DNA from: an uncultured Prevotella sp.
GTDB lineage: Bacteria; Bacteroidota; Bacteroidia; Bacteroidales; Bacteroidaceae
Direction of reading: 5' to 3'
DNA length: 18,650 nucleotides
Assembly: GCA_900550035.1 (NCBI GenBank)
Contig: URQS01000062.1
Span: 1 to 18,650 of the forward strand
Each line of letters starts with the position of its first letter. Position 1 is the stretch's first letter. The position numbers were made by a program, and so were the translations under genes. The notes below the pieces were generated by a model. It made no database searches, had not been told where the DNA came from, and saw nothing but the letters and a program-made list of their open reading frames with translations. Positions 8,250 through 14,975 of the stretch are shown one piece after another.

Positions 8250-8855
8250 CTGTTAGTAAGGCTATACAGACTACAAATATGAAGCAATGGAGCAAACATC
8301 TAAAGCACACTACTCCCCTCTATACGGTGGAGAGACAAGGGGATGGGGCTCTTTTGGGGCTTTATTATTCCATACAAATATTGTACAGGCAGTAAAAAAG
8401 TGTTACAAATAAAAATCTCAATATAGAGTTTTGGAGAGCCGTTTTTATATTGTTTTGAAGCAGCAACAATTGCTCCCCATTGCAAAAGGACTCCATTTAC
8501 CTTCCAACTGTAGCCCTTTTACACTCTCACTGTAGTCGTTTTACAATGCAAAAGAGCTACATTTGAACATCAAAAAACGTCCTTTTGCAATGAAAAACCC
8601 TCCATTTGAACAGCTCGCCAAAGCCATCACTACCCTATCAACGTCATAACCCACTGATTATAAGCCAACTATCCGAAACCGCTCAAAACTCGAGAATTTC
8701 GCACTGAGAATTTCCCTGTGCGTTCAACTGGCAGTATTCAGCCGAAAAAATGCAAATATTGTATTGGAGCTTCGCTCCAGTTGTGAGGTAGAGGGGGTGG
8801 GATGGTGATAGTTTGCAAGTTAATCATTGAAGTCAGGAAAACCCTTCGTAATATC
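8250..8855. other. Spacer between the two DnaA-box clusters
   Basis: No strict DnaA box and no credible gene occur here. It includes an A/T-rich stretch (8391-8430, 32 of 40 bases A or T), a set of short CAAAAG/CATTTG-type repeat modules (8478-8612), and a small hairpin, TGGAGC-TTC-GCTCCA (8765-8779). Base composition and texture differ from the box clusters on either side. It could be DNA inserted between two halves of an origin, or the A/T-rich part could itself be an unwinding site. Confidence 0.6.
8478..8612. repeat. Short modular repeats with an inverted 12-mer
   Basis: CATTGCAAAAGG (8479-8490) is exactly inverted as CCTTTTGCAATG (8581-8592). A related direct copy, CAATGCAAAAGAGCTACATTT, less its first base, lies at 8545-8564. 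CTCCATTT occurs at 8491-8498 and 8600-8607, and CATTTGAACA at 8560-8569 and 8603-8612. ACTGTAG followed by a TTTTACA tail occurs twice, from 8507 and 8529. The pattern looks like a dispersed intergenic repeat family and not like DnaA boxes. Confidence 0.6.
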
Positions 8856-8858
8856 CAT

Positions 8859-9378
8859 TTATCCACAATCGCAATATAATTGTGGATAACTAATGTAACA
8901 TACTGATACACAATGTATAATTTTCCACAATACCTGTGTATAAGCCCGTGTATAAGCTGGTTATCCACACATTACAGGCATAGTGTTTATCAACATCCTG
9001 TTGAAAACTGTGGATAACCCTGTAATCGAGTGAAACACAAACAGGTACAATCAACAGTATTCGTGTATAACCATCCTGTCCAACGTTCCTACAGTTATCC
9101 ACACTTATCAACATCAAACCCTGTATACCCCCCCAAAACACAGGTTATACACACAGGACATGCCTGTACCTGTTGATAACCATAAAAACCCTGTGGATAA
9201 CGTGTTGATAAAATTGTGGATAAGTATAGAGTTATCAACAGGCTAACAGGCGCAATACATGGAGTGTGGATAAATACCCGAGTTATTAAGTCAATATTAC
9301 AAAGTTTTCCACGCATATTTAACGAAAAAAGATATAAACTTATTAACTTTGCAAGTGTTAACCACATTATGTGGATAA
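8859..9378. promoter_or_regulatory. DnaA-box cluster B (16 boxes)
   Basis: TTATCCACA at 8859(+), 8881(-), 8961(+), 9009(-), 9095(+), 9192(-), 9215(-), 9265(-) and 9370(-). TTATCAACA at 8987(+), 9105(+), 9171(-), 9203(-) and 9232(+). TTATACACA at 8935(-) and 9145(+). Near matches occur at 8921, 8947, 9062, 9305 and 9445. From 9171 to 9378 all but one of the boxes read on the - strand, so this part has a clear orientation bias toward the A/T-rich segment downstream. Confidence 0.9.
9344..9351 (+). promoter_or_regulatory. Consensus -7 element inside DnaA-box cluster B
   Basis: TAACTTTG is a full match to TAnnTTTG and identical to the elements before ychF and pnp. TTTA at 9318-9321 is a partial -33 element. 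The predicted start near 9357 lies just before the last strict DnaA box (9370-9378). This is the only full-consensus element I found upstream of nadA, so it may drive nadA through a 270-nt leader that crosses the A/T-rich segment, or make an origin transcript. Confidence 0.5.
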
Positions 9379-9510
9379 TGCACATACAACGCTCATTATC
9401 AGCAAGAAGTTATTAATAACACCTGTTGGTAATCCTGTATCAAACGTTGATAACGAAATAACCAAAGAAAAAGGCTAAAACTTACCAACAAGTTAACAAC
9501 ACATAATACT

Positions 9511-9560
9511 CATACTATTTTTTCTTTTCAAAAAAAATAAAAAGAGAAAATATATAAATG
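9511..9560. other. Candidate DNA unwinding element
   Basis: 43 of 50 bases are A or T, including a T-rich run followed by an eight-base A run and TATATAAAT. It lies 130 bp past the last strict DnaA box and 57 bp past a near-match box at 9445. Position and composition fit an unwinding element. Its role is inferred. Confidence 0.5.
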
Positions 9561-9630
9561 GTGTTGACAAATGGGGTAGGGGACAGGTTTACAGGAACTT
9601 GAAGAAACAATAACATAAAACAATACGACA

Positions 9631-10620
9631 ATGAACAAAGAGTGGATAGAAAAGGGATACATCGACGAACCCGTCGACGCGTCTGTTGACTTGAAGAAAG
9701 AGATACGCCGCCTGTGTCGCGAGAAAGACGCTGTGCTGCTGGCTCATTACTACACAGTAGGCGATGTACAGGAAGTGGCCGACTTCGTGGGCGACTCGCT
9801 TGCCCTTGCACGCAAGGCTGCGCAGACCGATGCCAAGATGATTGTGATGTGTGGCGTTCACTTCATGGCCGAGACATGCAAGCTGCTCTCACCCGACAAG
9901 AAGGTGCTGTGCCCCGACCTCACTGCCGGATGCTCGCTTGCCGATTCATGTCGTGCCGAGGATCTGAAGAAGTATAAGGAGGAGCATCCGGGCTACAAGG
10001 TGGTGAGCTATGTCAACACCACTGCGGCTGTCAAGGCTCTCACGGATGTTGTGGTGACGTCGGGCAATGCCGAGAAGGTGATGGCATCGTTCCCGAAGGA
10101 CGAGAAGATAATCTTCGGTCCCGACTACAACCTGGGCAACTACATCAACAGTGTGTCGGGTCGCTCTATGTTGTTGTGGAACGGTGGTTGCCATGTACAC
10201 GAGAAGTTCTCGGTAGAAGCCATCGTGAAATTGAAGGCCGAGCATCCTGATGCTGTGGTGATGGCACACCTGGAGTGCAAGGCTCCAGTTCTGGCAGCTG
10301 CCGACATCAAGGGTTCTACAGCCACCATGCTCAATTACGCCATTGCTCATCCCGAAATCAAGGAATACATCATCGCCACCGAGGCTGGCATATTGCACGA
10401 GTTGGAGCGCAACTGTCCCGACGTGCGCTTCTATCCTGTGCCGCCAGAAGTGTCGGAGGGTGGAGTAGGGTGCTCATGCAACGAGTGTGAGTATATGAAG
10501 AAGAACACTCTCAAGAAGATATACAACACTCTGCGCCACGAATGGCCGGAGGTGACAGTCGACCCCGACATCGCACGCGACGCTGTGAAGCCAATCGAGC
10601 GCATGCTCTCTTTGAGTTGA
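9631..10620 (+). CDS. nadA: NadA, quinolinate synthase
   Basis: A cytoplasmic [4Fe-4S] enzyme that condenses iminoaspartate with dihydroxyacetone phosphate to quinolinate in de novo NAD synthesis. The 329-aa length fits the short-form enzymes. Substrate-site motif LAHYYTVGDVQ (residues 37-47) and the three cluster regions are visible: C83 in MAETCKLL, C187 in WNGGCHVH, and C281/C283/C286 in GCSCNECEYM, where C286 is the likely third ligand. nadB, which makes iminoaspartate, is not in the window. The gene stands alone between the origin region and the FKBP group. An 8-bp tandem repeat begins inside its last codons and includes the TGA stop. The nearest full promoter element is at 9344-9351. 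Confidence 0.96.
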   Translation: MNKEWIEKGYIDEPVDASVDLKKEIRRLCREKDAVLLAHYYTVGDVQEVADFVGDSLALARKAAQTDAKMIVMCGVHFMAETCKLLSPDKKVLCPDLTAGCSLADSCRAEDLKKYKEEHPGYKVVSYVNTTAAVKALTDVVVTSGNAEKVMASFPKDEKIIFGPDYNLGNYINSVSGRSMLLWNGGCHVHEKFSVEAIVKLKAEHPDAVVMAHLECKAPVLAAADIKGSTATMLNYAIAHPEIKEYIIATEAGILHELERNCPDVRFYPVPPEVSEGGVGCSCNECEYMKKNTLKKIYNTLRHEWPEVTVDPDIARDAVKPIERMLSLS

Positions 10621-10684
10621 CAAGTTGACGAGTTGACGAGTTGACGAGGAATTTTGAGTTATAAAACTATCAACTCGTCAACTT
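10615..10684. repeat. 8-bp tandem repeat with inverted partner after nadA
   Basis: AGTTGACG is repeated four times from 10615 to 10646 (the first copy ends in A), starting inside nadA's last codons. The 14-mer AAGTTGACGAGTTG (10622-10635) is exactly inverted at 10671-10684, so the transcript could fold into a hairpin followed by an A/T-rich tail. It may double as nadA's terminator. It resembles the inverted repeat at 13350-13460 in using GTTGA/GAGTTG units. Confidence 0.75.
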
Positions 10685-10742
10685 TAATAATTAATAAAAT
10701 GCAATTTTTCGACAATCTATACATTATATCATAGAAAAGTCG

Positions 10743-10750
10743 TACTTTTG
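10743..10750 (+). promoter_or_regulatory. Bacteroidota-type -7 element for the FKBP group
   Basis: TACTTTTG matches TAnnTTTG and lies 44 bp before the ATG at 10795. No clear -33 TTTG is visible. It would serve the first FKBP gene and probably the second, which follows after 42 bp with no terminator. Confidence 0.55.
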
Positions 10751-10794
10751 CACAGATATATTACATTAAAAAATAAAACACGTAAAGACAATTT

Positions 10795-11400
10795 ATGGAC
10801 AAACTTAGTTACGCTCTTGGCCTTGGCATTGGCCGACAGCTTTCGCAGATGGGTGCCGAAAGCCTCAACATCGACGATTTCGCTCAGGCTATCAAGGACA
10901 TCATAGCAGGTCAGCAGCCGCAGATTGACGACCAGGAAGCGCAGACAATCGTTACAGAATTTTTCCAGCAGCAGGAGGCAAAGCAGCGTGCTGCCGCCGC
11001 TGAGAAGTATAAGGAGAACAAGGAGAAGGGTGAGGCATGGCTCGCCGAGAAGGCTATGGAAGAGGGCGTAGTAGCTCTGCCTTCAGGATTGATGTATCAG
11101 GTGCTCAACGAGGGCAGCGGCAAGAAGCCGACAGCCGACGACACAGTAGAGTGCCATTACGAGGGTCGTCTCATCGACGGTACAGTATTCGACAGCAGCT
11201 ACAAGCGTGGCGAGTCGGCTACATTCCCCCTCAACGGCGTTATCGCTGGATGGACAGAGGGCGTGCAGCTCATGTCGGAGGGTGCCAAGTATCGCTTCTT
11301 CATCCCTTACCAGCTTGCATACGGCGAGCGTGGCGCAGGTGCTGCTATCCCGCCGTTCGCAGCTCTCGTATTCGACGTAGAGCTCATCAAGGTGATGTAA
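10795..11400 (+). CDS. FKBP-type peptidyl-prolyl isomerase, cytoplasmic form
   Basis: A 201-aa prolyl cis-trans isomerase with no signal peptide. Residues 1-60 are the short FKBP N-terminal association domain (DKLSYALGLGIGRQL). A charged helical linker (about 60-90) leads to the FKBP catalytic domain at about 93-201. Pocket residues equivalent to those of FKBP12 are present: Y122, F132/D133 (VFDSSY), V149/I150/W153 (GVIAGWTE), Y176 (LAYGE) and F193. It is first of three consecutive FKBP genes, and a 54-bp stretch (11158-11211) matches the second gene at 52 positions. The lack of an export signal suggests folding or chaperone work in the cytoplasm. Confidence 0.92.
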   Translation: MDKLSYALGLGIGRQLSQMGAESLNIDDFAQAIKDIIAGQQPQIDDQEAQTIVTEFFQQQEAKQRAAAAEKYKENKEKGEAWLAEKAMEEGVVALPSGLMYQVLNEGSGKKPTADDTVECHYEGRLIDGTVFDSSYKRGESATFPLNGVIAGWTEGVQLMSEGAKYRFFIPYQLAYGERGAGAAIPPFAALVFDVELIKVM

Positions 11401-11442
11401 TGCGTCACAGAATGCAGGAAACTAATAAAAAACAATAATACA

Positions 11443-12321
11443 ATGAAGAAATTTTCAATCGTAGCCGTATTGGCTATCGCTGCTGCAAGCTTCGTAACTT
11501 CTTGCGGCAACTCGGGTTCAGGCACCCCAAATCTTAAGAACGATGTAGACACACTGTCGTATGCCATCGGTATGGCACAGACACAGGGTCTGAAGCAGTA
11601 TCTCGTACAGATGGATGTTGACACAACATACATGGACGCTTTCATCAAGGGTCTTAGAGAAGGTGCCAACGCTGGCGACGACAAGAAGAAGGCAGCCTAC
11701 TACATGGGTATCCAGATTGGTCAGCAGATCAGCAACCGTATGGTTAAGGGCATCAACCACGAGCTCTACGGTGAGGACTCTACCAAGACTATCTCATTGA
11801 AGAACTTCATGGCTGGCTTCATTCAGGGCGTGAAGGAGAAGAAGGGCCTCTTTACTATCGAGCAGGCTGGACAGGTAGCTCAGATGAAGATGATGGCCAT
11901 CAAGTCAAAGAACATGGAGGAGCAGTATGGCCCGCTCAAGAAGAAGGGCGAGGAGTGGATGGCAGCCAATGCCAAGAAGGCTGGCGTGAAGACTCTTCCT
12001 TCAGGTGTTCAGTACAAGGTAATCAAGGAAGGCAACGGCGCTATGCCTAAGGATACATCACTCGTAACCGTAAACTACGAGGGTCGCCTCATCGACGGCA
12101 CAGTATTCGACAGCAGCTACAAGCGTGGCCAGGCTGTAGACCTCCGTGCCAACCAGGTAATCAAGGGATGGACTGAGGCTCTCGTACACATGCCTGCTGG
12201 CTCTGTATGGGAAGTATACATTCCTCAGGAACTGGCTTACGGCGAGCGCGAGCAGGGTCAGATCAAGCCTTACTCTCCACTGGTGTTCAAGATTGAGCTC
12301 ATCAAGGTGGGAGGCAAGTAA
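11443..12321 (+). CDS. FKBP-type peptidyl-prolyl isomerase lipoprotein
   Basis: A 292-aa lipoprotein isomerase. The signal sequence ends in the lipobox FVTSC with the lipidated cysteine at C21, followed by G-N-S-G-S-G. Residues 35-130 form the N-terminal association domain, opening DTLSYAIGMAQTQGLKQYL. A helical linker (about 140-180) joins it to the FKBP domain (about 185-290), with VFDSSYKRG, QVIKGWTEA and LAYGE pocket motifs. It would be anchored in the envelope, facing the periplasm or the surface, and help fold exported proteins. It starts 42 bp after the cytoplasmic FKBP gene, probably in one transcript, and a likely terminator follows at 12355-12380. Confidence 0.92.
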   Translation: MKKFSIVAVLAIAAASFVTSCGNSGSGTPNLKNDVDTLSYAIGMAQTQGLKQYLVQMDVDTTYMDAFIKGLREGANAGDDKKKAAYYMGIQIGQQISNRMVKGINHELYGEDSTKTISLKNFMAGFIQGVKEKKGLFTIEQAGQVAQMKMMAIKSKNMEEQYGPLKKKGEEWMAANAKKAGVKTLPSGVQYKVIKEGNGAMPKDTSLVTVNYEGRLIDGTVFDSSYKRGQAVDLRANQVIKGWTEALVHMPAGSVWEVYIPQELAYGEREQGQIKPYSPLVFKIELIKVGGK

Positions 12322-12354
12322 TTCCAGCACACACAGAATAAAAAAAAACAAACA

Positions 12355-12380
12355 AGGGCGACCCACAAGGCCGCCCTATT
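12355..12380 (+). terminator. Probable terminator after the lipoprotein FKBP gene
   Basis: A 9-bp stem with one A-C mismatch, AGGGCGACC (12355-12363) against 12369-12377, closes a 5-nt loop and is followed by ATTTTAAA. The T run is weak, so termination may be partial and allow read-through into the third FKBP gene 20 bp further on. Confidence 0.6.
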
Positions 12381-12396
12381 TTAAATATATAAATCA

Positions 12397-13320
12397 ATGA
12401 AGAAGTTACTTATCATCGCTCTTGCCGTATTTGCTACGACAGCGTTTGCCGCCACTCCGGGCGTCAAGAAGGACAAGAAAAAGAAGAAGGCTATACCAGC
12501 AGCTGTAATCCAGCCTGCCTATCCGCGCCTGCTGAGTGCCAGCGACTCGCTGAGCTACGCAGCCGGTATGTTCACCACACGCGGACTTATGGACTACGTG
12601 AAGCAGCAGTTTGGTATTGACTCTACCAACGTGCAGACATTCGTCGAGACTCTGCGCGAGGCTGTAGGTGCACAGCACGACAAGCAGTTTGAGGCACGTT
12701 GCGCTGCCATGCAGATTGCACAGATGCTCACCACACGCATCTATCCCAACGTGAGCAGCGACGTCAAGGGCACCGAGTTCATGCTCGACAGCCTCAAGTT
12801 CAACAGCGGTTTCCTCTCGGCAGTAGCCGGCGACACCACCGTGATGAAGCAGGACTTTGCCGACCACTATTTCCAGAACACTATGAAGGAAGCCAAGCAG
12901 CGTGCCGAGCAGCAGTATAAGCTCGACAACGAGGCGTGGATCAAGCAGAACGCTACTAAGGAGGGTGTGAAGACTACAGCGTCAGGATTGCAGTATAAGG
13001 TAATCACTGCCGGAAATGGCACTGTAGCCTCTAAGGACGACGAGGTGACTGTGAAGTACGAGGGTCGCACCATCGACGGCAACGTATTCGACAGTAGCTA
13101 CAAGCGCAACCCCGACACCACAACCTTCCGACCCAATCAGGTCATCAAGGGTTGGACCGAGGCCCTGTGCATGATGCCCGAAGGCAGCAAGTGGGAACTC
13201 TATATCCCGCAAGATTTGGGATATGGCACACGCTCGGCAGGCGAAATCAAGCCTTACTCAACACTCATCTTCACTGTTGAAGTGGTGAAGGTAGAGAAGA
13301 AAGTTGAGAAGAAGAAGTAA
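12397..13320 (+). CDS. FKBP-type peptidyl-prolyl isomerase, periplasmic form
   Basis: A 307-aa secreted isomerase. The signal peptide MKKLLIIALAVFATTAFA ends in an A-F-A cleavage site at about residue 18, with no lipobox cysteine, so a soluble periplasmic protein is expected. A basic stretch (KKDKKKKK, 24-31) follows. The association domain is at about 48-150 (DSLSYAAGMFTTRGL), with a helical linker, then the FKBP domain at 192-298 with VFDSSYKR, QVIKGWTEA and LGYGT motifs. The tail ends in lysine-rich KKVEKKK. In the LAYGE position it reads LGYGT, a mild change from its two neighbours. It is the third and most divergent member of the tandem group. Confidence 0.92.
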   Translation: MKKLLIIALAVFATTAFAATPGVKKDKKKKKAIPAAVIQPAYPRLLSASDSLSYAAGMFTTRGLMDYVKQQFGIDSTNVQTFVETLREAVGAQHDKQFEARCAAMQIAQMLTTRIYPNVSSDVKGTEFMLDSLKFNSGFLSAVAGDTTVMKQDFADHYFQNTMKEAKQRAEQQYKLDNEAWIKQNATKEGVKTTASGLQYKVITAGNGTVASKDDEVTVKYEGRTIDGNVFDSSYKRNPDTTTFRPNQVIKGWTEALCMMPEGSKWELYIPQDLGYGTRSAGEIKPYSTLIFTVEVVKVEKKVEKKK

Positions 13321-13349
13321 AAAGCCAAAGCCCCACCCCCTTGTGGAGG

Positions 13350-13460
13350 GTTGAAAATTGAGAGTTGGGAGTTGAGAGTTATGATATGCTTTATTATCTC
13401 AATACTCTTGCAGTATCAACGGTAATCATAACTCTCAACTCCCAACTCTCAATTCTCAAC
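13350..13460. repeat. Near-perfect 36-bp inverted repeat of GAGAGTTG units
   Basis: The left arm 13350-13385 and right arm 13425-13460 are reverse complements at 35 of 36 positions, separated by a 39-nt loop. Each arm is built of GAGAGTTG/GAGTTG units. It lies between the third FKBP gene and the WYL gene. It resembles the dispersed palindromic intergenic repeats common in Bacteroidota genomes, and could also form a terminator-like RNA hairpin. Confidence 0.85.
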
Positions 13461-13476
13461 TTAAAAACGTGAGATT

Positions 13477-14373
13477 ATGCGAATGCAAAAATACGGTCGC
13501 GAGCTCGACCTCCTCCTCCTTCTATCTGACAATGGCAGCTACACTGCCCAGCAGATAGCCGACCGTCTGGGCATCACCCGGCGCCATCTGTACAATTATT
13601 TCGAGTATCTTCGCGACAGTGGTTTTCTGCTTGTAAAGTCAGGCACACGCTATCATCTCGACCGTTCGTCGCCATTTTTCCGTCGTCTGCACGAGAGCAT
13701 GTCGCTCACAGATGACGAGGCTGAGTATGTATGCCGTCGTATGGCCGACAGCGAGCCCTCTGACTACATTGCACAGCGAGTGCGTCAGAAGCTCGCACGT
13801 ACATTCAACATAGCCGATGCTGTCAATTCTGAGCAGCAACAGCGTGTCGACCAGTGCTTGTCGCGCTTGAAGGAAGCCATAGCCGGACGACGCATGGTGA
13901 CGCTGCACAACTATTCGTCGCCACACAGCCACAGCGTATCCGACCGTATTGTAGAACCCTACATGATAATGAACGACGGTAGCGACGTGCGCTGCCATGA
14001 GGTGCGCTCGCATCAGAACAAGACGTTCAAGCTGTCGCGCATAGAGTGGGTGGAGATAATCGACGTGCCGTGGGCGTTCGAGTCGAAGCACAAGGAGGTC
14101 TACACCGACATGTTCATGTTCTCGGGCGAACAGCGCTATCCGATAACACTGCGCATGGGGCAGCTGTCGCACAATCTGATGCTTGAGGAACATCCCCAAG
14201 CCGCCGAATTCATGACACCCGATGCCGTCGACAGCTGGACATTCCAAGCCGATGTAGTGTCGTTTCTCGGCATAGGCCGCTTCGTGCTCGGACTCTACGA
14301 CGACATCCAAATCATCGGCTGCCAGCAATTCATCGACTACATAGCCGAAAAAATCAAGCGGATGAAAGGGTAG
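13477..14373 (+). CDS. WYL-domain transcriptional regulator with N-terminal HTH
   Basis: A 298-aa regulator. The N-terminal helix-turn-helix lies at about 22-43 (TAQQIADRLGITRRHLYNYF). The WYL domain is at about 130-200, recognisable from VEPYMIMNDGSDVRCHEVR and the conserved TFKLSRIE segment, although the name-giving W-Y-L residues are not literally present. A C-terminal WCX-like region extends to 298. Such proteins sense nucleic acid or nucleotide ligands in several bacteria. Neither ligand nor target can be read here. It is preceded by the large inverted repeat, has no clear promoter, and converges on crcB with a 68-bp gap. No defence or CRISPR genes adjoin it. Confidence 0.85.
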   Translation: MRMQKYGRELDLLLLLSDNGSYTAQQIADRLGITRRHLYNYFEYLRDSGFLLVKSGTRYHLDRSSPFFRRLHESMSLTDDEAEYVCRRMADSEPSDYIAQRVRQKLARTFNIADAVNSEQQQRVDQCLSRLKEAIAGRRMVTLHNYSSPHSHSVSDRIVEPYMIMNDGSDVRCHEVRSHQNKTFKLSRIEWVEIIDVPWAFESKHKEVYTDMFMFSGEQRYPITLRMGQLSHNLMLEEHPQAAEFMTPDAVDSWTFQADVVSFLGIGRFVLGLYDDIQIIGCQQFIDYIAEKIKRMKG

Positions 14374-14441
14374 GGGGTAATATCATTATGCATTTGCCTT
14401 TACAGGGCGATTTCTTTTTTGTTGAGTATACGCAACACTTT

Positions 14442-14819
14442 CTAAATTTTCTCTGCAATCCAATACCCTACAGCCACGGCAATGAATCCCAGCATGATGC
14501 TGCCGCCGGTATATAGTAATGTGGTGAAGGCGTGGCCACTGCGCATGAGCGAGAGGTTCTCGTTGCAGAAGGTAGAGAATGTGGTGAAGCCACCGCACAG
14601 ACCGGTGGTGAGGAGCAGTTTGACAGAGTCGCCACCCAGATTGCCGCGCGACGTCAATCCGTAGAAAATGCCGATGAGCAGACAGCCGAGAACATTGACC
14701 GCCAGAGTGGGGTAGGGGAATATTCCCGCCATGTTGTCCTGAACGAATTTGGAAGCCAGGAAGCGCAGGGCCGAACCCATGCCGCCGCCCAATGCCACGA
14801 TAATAAGCGAGCGTATCAT
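14442..14819 (-). CDS. crcB: CrcB/Fluc fluoride ion channel
   Basis: A 125-aa four-helix membrane protein of the Fluc family, which works as an antiparallel dimer and lets fluoride leave the cell. Family motifs are GGGMGSALRF (11-20), N42 within AVNVLGCLLIG, and GGFTTFSTF (76-84), which carries the pore-lining phenylalanines. Hydrophobic segments are near 3-24, 34-55, 66-86 and 98-120. It is a single copy, so a homodimer is expected. It is divergent from pnp and convergent with the WYL gene. Its own promoter is at 14855-14887. The predicted leader is about 29 nt, too short for a fluoride riboswitch. Confidence 0.95.
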   Translation of the reverse strand: MIRSLIIVALGGGMGSALRFLASKFVQDNMAGIFPYPTLAVNVLGCLLIGIFYGLTSRGNLGGDSVKLLLTTGLCGGFTTFSTFCNENLSLMRSGHAFTTLLYTGGSIMLGFIAVAVGYWIAEKI

Positions 14820-14854
14820 AATAGAAGAAGTATAAATCTAAATTTTTGCGGTTG

Positions 14855-14887
14855 CAAAGGTACGTAGAAAATTATACAAAAAAACAA
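14855..14887 (-). promoter_or_regulatory. Promoter of crcB with -33 and -7 elements
   Basis: On the - strand, TTTG (14887-14884) and TACCTTTG (14862-14855) are separated by 21 nt, matching both parts of the Bacteroidota promoter. Transcription should start near 14848, about 29 nt before the ATG. This is the best complete two-part promoter in the window. Confidence 0.7.
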
Positions 14888-14927
14888 AAATATTTTGGCA
14901 TTGTTCGTTTATCCCATTGAAAATAAT

Positions 14928-14935
14928 TAACTTTG
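14928..14935 (+). promoter_or_regulatory. Bacteroidota-type -7 element for pnp
   Basis: TAACTTTG matches TAnnTTTG, 40 bp before the pnp ATG, with a partial TTGTTCG in the -33 region (14901-14907). Together with the crcB promoter it makes a divergent promoter pair in a 156-bp gap. Confidence 0.6.
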
Positions 14936-14975
14936 CTACCATATTATATTTTTTTGATGTTATTTTAATTTTTAG

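Larger units (their letters stand above)
7830..9600. other. oriC: Putative chromosomal replication origin (oriC)
   Basis: This gene-free region holds 26 strict DnaA-type boxes: 13 exact TTATCCACA, 10 TTATCAACA and 3 TTATACACA, counting both strands, plus many one-mismatch copies. One or none of the exact TTATCCACA 9-mer would be expected by chance. Boxes form two clusters (7839-8233 and 8859-9378), with an 86% A+T segment beside the second. Hand counts over eight 60-base lines on each side give 121 G against 160 C to the left and 142 G against 116 C to the right on the + strand, the skew switch expected at an origin. dnaA is not in the window. In this phylum the origin need not adjoin dnaA. 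A plasmid iteron array is unlikely, as no rep gene is present and the neighbours are housekeeping genes. Confidence 0.85.

Noticed and set aside
7839..9378. Plasmid iteron array or integrated plasmid replicon
   Set aside because: Box spacing is irregular, both orientations occur, no rep or par gene is present, and both flanks are core chromosomal genes with a skew switch.
7839..9378. CRISPR array
   Set aside because: The recurring units are 9-mers on both strands at uneven spacing. There are no uniform spacers and no cas genes. The WYL regulator alone is not evidence.
8300..9385. Short open frames in the origin region (8300-8485, 8738-8968, 8890-9141 and 9095-9385 on the - strand; 9216-9416 on the +)
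   Set aside because: They are 60-96 codons, translate the DnaA-box repeats or A/T-rich DNA, and show no domain or plausible start context.
14820..14854. Fluoride riboswitch in front of crcB
   Set aside because: The promoter places the transcript start about 29 nt before the ATG, and the leader has none of the conserved riboswitch sequence.
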